Source: a bacterium (lineage in GTDB: Bacteria; Joyebacterota; Joyebacteria; Joyebacterales; Joyebacteraceae). From it: a stretch of 51,907 bases of DNA. Positions 47,709-51,907 of the stretch are shown here, one piece after another. The DNA lies in the NCBI GenBank assembly GCA_025774245.1, contig JALGWI010000013.1, positions 1 through 51,907 on the forward strand, read 5' to 3'. Position numbers and translations under genes: made by a program. The notes beneath the pieces are model-generated. The model searched no databases. It saw only the letters and a list, made by a program, of their open reading frames with translations, and had not been told where the DNA came from. Position 1 is the first letter of the stretch; the number at the start of each line of letters is the position of its first letter.

Positions 47709-48632
47709 ATGCCAGGAATCGAGGTTCGCCCTCTCGAGACGGGATCGGAGCCGCTCTGGATCGGCCTCGACCAGGCCCCCGGCGACGCCGAGGCGCGGCT
47801 CGAGGCGTTCGTTGCGAAGCTCGCCGAGAAGGACCATCGCGATCCCCGCGCGTTCCTCCTCGCCTTCGACGGCGGGACGTGCGTCGGCCGTCTCGAAGGC
47901 GTCTTCCTCCATGACAAGCTCTACTTCATCCGCGAGGTCCTGTCGGCCGAGGGCGTCGATCACGACGCCGTCGCGGACGCGCTCGGGACGTACCTGCGTC
48001 GTTCGTTCTCCCGGAAGGCCGTCGAGGTCCTGACGTGGGACCGGCCCGACGCGGAGCCGATCCACCGTCTTCTGGCGCGAACGGGGTTCGTGGTCGACAA
48101 GAAGAAGATCTTCGTCGAGAAGAACCTCTCGGGGTACCGGCCACAGCACGAGGACCCGTTCACCTACCGGCCCCTCTCGGAGATCGGCGAACCCGCCTTC
48201 CTCGGAATCATGACCGAGGCGGCGACAGGCGATCCGTTCGAGGAGATAAATGCGCGCGACCCGGAGGAGGACTTCCGGGACCTCAAGGCCTACGCGGGGA
48301 GCAAGTTCGACCCCACGTGGTGGAGGGTCGCCTACCTCGACGACGAGCCGGTCGGCGTGGCGCTGCCGCAGGAGTTCTCGGACCGGGAGAAGGAGGGCAC
48401 GCTCTTCTACGTCGGCGTGCGTCCGAGGTTCCGCGGCCGCGGCTTCGGGAGGGTGCTCCACGCGAGCGGACTCGCGTTCCTCGCGGGCAAGGGGGTGACC
48501 CGTTACGTCGGCTCCACGGACACGCGGAACCACCCGATGGTGAGGATCTTCGTCGTGAACGGCTGCGACCAGACGGGAAGGCAGCTCTTCTACAAGGCGC
48601 TCAGGCGGGATGACGCCGGCGCGGGAAACTGA
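47709..48632 (+). CDS. GNAT-family protein with two acetyltransferase-like halves
   Basis: A 307-residue protein. The C-terminal half (about 150-300) is a normal GNAT domain with FTYRPLSEIGEPAFLGIM, VAYLDDEPVGVALPQ, LFYVGVRPRFRGRGFGRVLHASGLAFL (the acetyl-CoA loop R-x-x-G-x-G) and YVGSTDTRNHPMVRIFVVNGC. The N-terminal half (about 1-130) has the length and strand pattern of a GNAT-like fold (FLLAFDGGTCVGRLEGVFLHDKLYFIREVLSAEGV) but no clear acetyl-CoA loop, so it may be structural. Substrate unknown. GGAGG lies 11 bases before the ATG. Followed closely by another GNAT gene. Confidence 0.8.
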   Translation: MPGIEVRPLETGSEPLWIGLDQAPGDAEARLEAFVAKLAEKDHRDPRAFLLAFDGGTCVGRLEGVFLHDKLYFIREVLSAEGVDHDAVADALGTYLRRSFSRKAVEVLTWDRPDAEPIHRLLARTGFVVDKKKIFVEKNLSGYRPQHEDPFTYRPLSEIGEPAFLGIMTEAATGDPFEEINARDPEEDFRDLKAYAGSKFDPTWWRVAYLDDEPVGVALPQEFSDREKEGTLFYVGVRPRFRGRGFGRVLHASGLAFLAGKGVTRYVGSTDTRNHPMVRIFVVNGCDQTGRQLFYKALRRDDAGAGN

Positions 48633-48640
48633 GGTTGCTC

Positions 48641-49282
48641 GTGGCCGCGAAGAAGCAGGATCACGCGAAACTCACGGTGCTTCCGGTCACCGCCGAACGC
48701 TGGCCGGATCTCGTCACGCTCTTCGGGAAGCGCGGGGCCTGCGGTGGCTGCTGGTGCATGTGGTGGCGGCTCACGTCTGCGGAGTTCGAGCGCAGAAAGG
48801 GCGCCTCGAACCGGAGGGCCATGAAGCGGATCGTCGAGTCGGGCGAGGTCCCGGGGCTCATCGCCTACGACGGGGACGAGCCGGTCGGGTGGTGCTCGGT
48901 CGCGCCGCGCGAGAAGTTCCCGAGGCTCGCGCGCTCGCGGATCCTGAAGCCCGTCGACGACACGCCCGTCTGGTCGATCGTCTGCTTCTTCATAGCGAAG
49001 GAGCATCGAGGCAAGGGGGTCTCGACGGCGCTCCTCGGGGCGGCGGTCGACCGCGTGAAGAGCCGGGGCGGCCGTGTCATCGAGGGATACCCGGTCGAGC
49101 CGAAGAAGGACCGGATACCGGACGCCTTCGCGTGGTACGGCATCGCGTCGTCCTTCCGGAAGGCGGGGTTCAGGGAGATCCTCCGCCGGTCGGAGACGAG
49201 ACCGATCATGCGGTACGAGATCGGCGGCGGCGCGCGGACCGGATCCGCGCGCAAGTCCCCTTCGAGGAGGAAACGGACGTGA
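48641..49282 (+). CDS. GNAT-family N-acetyltransferase with Cys-rich N-terminus
   Basis: A 213-residue GNAT protein. The early segment GKRGACGGCWCMWWRLTSAEFE is typical of a GNAT subgroup with a CGGCWCMWW stretch. The acetyl-CoA loop is FFIAKEHRGKGVSTALLGAAVDRVKSRGG, and AFAWYGIASSFRKAGFREILRR completes the fold. Substrate unknown. GTG at 48641 is chosen because GAGG sits six bases before it; a TTG at 48635 would directly abut that site. Its TGA overlaps the GTG of the molybdoenzyme gene (GTGA), so the two are translationally coupled. Confidence 0.82.
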   Translation: MAAKKQDHAKLTVLPVTAERWPDLVTLFGKRGACGGCWCMWWRLTSAEFERRKGASNRRAMKRIVESGEVPGLIAYDGDEPVGWCSVAPREKFPRLARSRILKPVDDTPVWSIVCFFIAKEHRGKGVSTALLGAAVDRVKSRGGRVIEGYPVEPKKDRIPDAFAWYGIASSFRKAGFREILRRSETRPIMRYEIGGGARTGSARKSPSRRKRT

Positions 49283-51555
49283 GCGACGGTGGAACGGTCG
49301 GCACGGCGGTGACCCGCGTCGACGCCGAGGACAAGGCGACCGGGCGCGCCCTCTACGTCGACGACCTCCGGTTCGCCGGCATGCTCCACGCCGCGCTCGT
49401 CTTTCCGGGGTGCGCGTCAGGGCGCCTCGTCGGGATCGACGCCTCCGCGGCGCTCGACGTTCCCGGCGTCCGGGCCGTGCTGACGGCCGACGACGTCCCG
49501 GGCGAGAACCAGGTCGGCGTCGTCGACTCCGACCAGCCCCTCCTGCCAAAGGACACGATCCGCTACACCGGCGACGCCGCGGCGATCGTGGTCGCCGACT
49601 CGCCGGCGCTCGCGCGCGAGGGGGCGCGCGCGGTCCGCCCGCAGATCGAGGAGCTTCCCGGCGTCTTCGACGCCGTCCGCGCAATGGAGCCCGACGCTCC
49701 GAAGGTCCACGAGGGCGGAAACGTATTCCTGCACTACAAGGTCCGAAAGGGCGACGTCGACGCGGGATTCGCCGAAGCCGACATCATCGTCGAGCGGACA
49801 TTCCGCACGCACCACCAGGAACACGCGTATCTCGAGCCCCTCGGCGCGATCGCCGTCCCGGGCGACGACGGATCGATCACGATCTACGGCACGATGCAGT
49901 CCCCCTACTACGTTCAGAAGGCGGTCGCCACCGTTCTCGGGGTGCCGCTCTCCCGCGTCCGCGTCATCCAGACCGTAACCGGCGGCGGATTCGGAGGCAA
50001 AGAGGACGTCCCGAGCGAGATCGCCGCGTGCGCGGCGGTCGCCGCCCGGAAGATCGGGCGGCCCGTCAAGCTCGTCTACTCCCGCGAGGAGGACTTCTAC
50101 CGATCGAGCAAGCGGCACCCGATGGTCGTCACGTACAAGCTCGGCGCGACGAGGGACGGGAGGTTCACCGCGGCCGAGATCCGCATCGTGGCGGACGCCG
50201 GAGCGTACTCTACCCTGACGCCGGTCGTCGTCTTCCGGGCGACGGCTCACGCGACCGGGCCGTACGAGATCCCGAACGTCCGCACCGACGCCTACGGCGT
50301 GTACACGAACAGGCAGACGACCGGAGCGTTCCGCGGGTTCGGGCAGCCGCAGACGATCTTCGCGAACGAGTCCGTCGTCGACGAGGTGGCAGACACGCTC
50401 GGGATCGACCCGATCGAGATTCGCCTCCTGAACGCCCTCGCCGTCGGCAAGCGGACCGCCACGAACCAGCTTCTCGAGGAGAGCGTCGGCCTTCCGGAGA
50501 CGCTCGCGCTCGCCCGCGAGCGATCCGGATGGGACGAGAGGCGACGCGAGTTCGTGAGCGACACGGGCGCCATCAGGCGCGGGATCGGCGTCGGCTCGAT
50601 CTACTACGGAGTGAGCCTGGGAGCCAAGGGCCTCGCCCTCGACGGCTCGGGCGCCGTCGTGAACGTCTACCGCGACGGGTCGGTGCGGATCGCGATCGGC
50701 GGCACGGAGATGGGCCAGGGGCTCCTGACCGTCCTCACGCAGATCGCCGCCGACGCGCTCGGGGTCTCCATCGAAGCGATCCACATCGACCACGTCGACA
50801 CGAGCGTCGTGCCCGACAGCGGGCCGAGCGTCGCGTCGAGGACGACGCTCATGTCCGGGAACGCGATCATCGACGCCGCGGAGAAGCTCAAGGCGCGCAT
50901 GGGCGCGGTGGCCGCCGACGTGCTCGGCGTCGACCCGGCCGACGTCAGGTTCGGCGCGGGGCGCGTCGGCGGACGGGGACGCGATCTCGCGTTCGACGAG
51001 CTCGCGGCGGAGTGCTGGGCGCGGAACGTGAACACCGCGGCGGAAGGCTGGTACGCCGCGCCCCTGTCCACGTTCGACGAGAACGGACAGGGCGACGCCT
51101 ACGCTGTCTACTCGTACGCGACGCAGATCGCCGAGGTCGAGGTCGACACCAGAACCGGCCGCGTCCGCCTCGTGCGGATAACGGCGGCGCACGACGTCGG
51201 TCGGATCCTGAACCCGGTCACCCTCGAGGGACAGATCCAGGGCGGCGTCCTCCAGGGCGCGGGCATGGCGCTCTACGAGAAGATGGTGACCGACGGCGGC
51301 GAGATCCTGACGCCCGACTTCTCGACCTACATCCTCCCGACCTCGCTCGACGTTCCCGAGATCGGGACGGTGTTCGTCGAGGCCCCCTACTCGAAGGGGC
51401 CGTTCGGCGCGAAGGGGATCGGCGAGACTCCGGCGATGCCGGGGGCCGCCGCGATCGCCAACGCCGTCGCCCACGCCACGGGCATCAGGTTCCACGAACT
51501 CCCGCTGACCGCCGAGGCGGTCCTGCTCGCTCTCTCCGAAGGGAGACACCGATGA
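49279..51555 (+). CDS. Xanthine dehydrogenase family molybdopterin-binding subunit
   Basis: A 758-residue large subunit of the molybdenum hydroxylase family. Motifs are KATGRALYVDDLRFAGMLHA, the moco-binding VTGGGFGGKEDVPSE, QTTGAFRGFGQPQ, IGGTEMGQGLLTVLTQIAAD, HDVGRILNPVTLEGQIQGG and the catalytic glutamate in GAKGIGETPAMPGAAAIANA. The expected [2Fe-2S] and FAD subunits are not adjacent, so they must lie elsewhere or beyond the right edge. The actual substrate (purine, aldehyde, nicotinate or other) is not determinable. GTG at 49279 has GGAGG at eight bases and overlaps the GNAT stop. Confidence 0.92.
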   Translation: MSDGGTVGTAVTRVDAEDKATGRALYVDDLRFAGMLHAALVFPGCASGRLVGIDASAALDVPGVRAVLTADDVPGENQVGVVDSDQPLLPKDTIRYTGDAAAIVVADSPALAREGARAVRPQIEELPGVFDAVRAMEPDAPKVHEGGNVFLHYKVRKGDVDAGFAEADIIVERTFRTHHQEHAYLEPLGAIAVPGDDGSITIYGTMQSPYYVQKAVATVLGVPLSRVRVIQTVTGGGFGGKEDVPSEIAACAAVAARKIGRPVKLVYSREEDFYRSSKRHPMVVTYKLGATRDGRFTAAEIRIVADAGAYSTLTPVVVFRATAHATGPYEIPNVRTDAYGVYTNRQTTGAFRGFGQPQTIFANESVVDEVADTLGIDPIEIRLLNALAVGKRTATNQLLEESVGLPETLALARERSGWDERRREFVSDTGAIRRGIGVGSIYYGVSLGAKGLALDGSGAVVNVYRDGSVRIAIGGTEMGQGLLTVLTQIAADALGVSIEAIHIDHVDTSVVPDSGPSVASRTTLMSGNAIIDAAEKLKARMGAVAADVLGVDPADVRFGAGRVGGRGRDLAFDELAAECWARNVNTAAEGWYAAPLSTFDENGQGDAYAVYSYATQIAEVEVDTRTGRVRLVRITAAHDVGRILNPVTLEGQIQGGVLQGAGMALYEKMVTDGGEILTPDFSTYILPTSLDVPEIGTVFVEAPYSKGPFGAKGIGETPAMPGAAAIANAVAHATGIRFHELPLTAEAVLLALSEGRHR

Positions 51556-51907
51556 GAGTGACGACAACGCTCGTCGTCGTGCTTGCGCTCCAGCTCGCCC
51601 CCGTCGCGGGGGCCGCGGGGGTCGACGAGATCCTCGACGACGCGCTCGCGGCGATCGTGCTCACGCGCGACGACCTCCACTTCCGGACCGACTACGCTGA
51701 CAGGCCGGACTCGTTCCGGATCTCCGTGGTCGATTCGCTCCTCGAAAGCCCGCTCGACACCGAGCACTACGTGCTCGCGTTCGCCGACCGGATGCCGGAG
51801 CTCGAGCGGCTCGAGGACCTGGTCGTCGCCTGCGCGGCGGACCTCGACCTCGATGTCCGGCTGCCGGATCCGGGCGACGCGCCGCCGGCGAGCGGAACGA
51901 TGGAGCC
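51552..51907 (+). CDS. Partial secreted hypothetical protein
   Basis: A frame beginning MRVTTTLVVVLALQLAPVAG, a clear signal peptide, whose ATG overlaps the molybdoenzyme TGA (ATGA). The visible 118 residues are rich in Asp and Leu (VDEILDDALAAIVLTRDDLHF, ADLDLDVRLPDPGDAPPASG) and belong to no family I recognise. The gene runs off the right edge. Coupling suggests a product linked to the molybdoenzyme unit, though an exported protein and a cytoplasmic hydroxylase make an odd pair. Confidence 0.7.
   Translation, partial: MRVTTTLVVVLALQLAPVAGAAGVDEILDDALAAIVLTRDDLHFRTDYADRPDSFRISVVDSLLESPLDTEHYVLAFADRMPELERLEDLVVACAADLDLDVRLPDPGDAPPASGTME

Overview
High-GC bacterial DNA with a Gram-negative character: lipoproteins, periplasmic cytochromes, a Slt70-like murein hydrolase and an outer-membrane-barrel-like domain. 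No rRNA, tRNA, CRISPR array, insertion sequence or phage gene was seen. The mix of secreted proteins sharing a C-terminal T-W-G-x-I-K motif, ECF sigma/anti-sigma modules, choice-of-anchor V proteins and an Hdr/Mvh/fumarate-reductase-type redox cluster suggests an uncultured FCB-group lineage (Eisenbacteria/Krumholzibacteria/Latescibacteria-like). That placement is an inference; no marker gene settles it.

Layout. 1-5 kb: agmatinase (+), then a minus operon of secreted metallophosphatase, geranylgeranyl-reductase-family flavoprotein and class I amidotransferase. 5-11.2 kb: zinc-ribbon/DUF2007 protein, adenosine-specific kinase, glycosyltransferase, lipoprotein, DUF4384 protein, and a sigma/anti-sigma/effector-like operon. 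11.3-17 kb (minus): trpS (probable Fe-S type), a membrane protein and phosphomannomutase/phosphoglucomutase; then an M1-like protein that has lost both zinc histidines and carries TPRs. 17-18.4 kb (+): IscU/NifU scaffold, DUF4190 and DUF2752 membrane proteins. 18.5-24.1 kb (minus): Slt-type transglycosylase, PTS enzyme I and a CoA-disulfide-reductase-like enzyme. 24.1-24.65 kb is non-coding, full of hairpins, and holds an Hsp20-like remnant. 24.65-27.6 kb (minus): ECF sigma, S9 peptidase and a degenerate zf-HC2 protein. 27.65-34.5 kb (minus): hdrC-hdrB-hdrA-mvhD followed by a TfrB/TfrA-like pair and a hydrogenase-maturation-protease-like gene.

34.5-35.5 kb is a long divergent intergenic region with a strong promoter and short leader ORFs. 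It is followed on the plus strand by a beta-helix protein, class I aldolase, GNAT, a stand-alone LigD-type phosphoesterase domain, a DUF523-DUF1722 protein and malic enzyme (an ARG-box-like palindrome lies at its promoter). 42.1-47.5 kb is a secreted haem/redox cluster: two choice-of-anchor V proteins, a lipoprotein with a CX4CH site, a CXXCH protein whose gene runs at an A9 tract into a -1-frame DUF5777 domain, and a YyaL/DUF255 thioredoxin-fold protein. The window ends with two GNAT proteins, an orphan xanthine-dehydrogenase-type molybdenum subunit and a truncated secreted protein.

Most notable: (i) the dnaX-like A-AAA-AAG site at the CXXCH/DUF5777 junction, either programmed -1 frameshifting or a homopolymer error; (ii) the shared C-terminal TWGxIKx[LM][YF]R tail on three exported proteins, a candidate sorting signal; (iii) the HdrCBA-MvhD-TfrBA gene order, which suggests an Hdr complex wired to a fumarate-reductase-like module.
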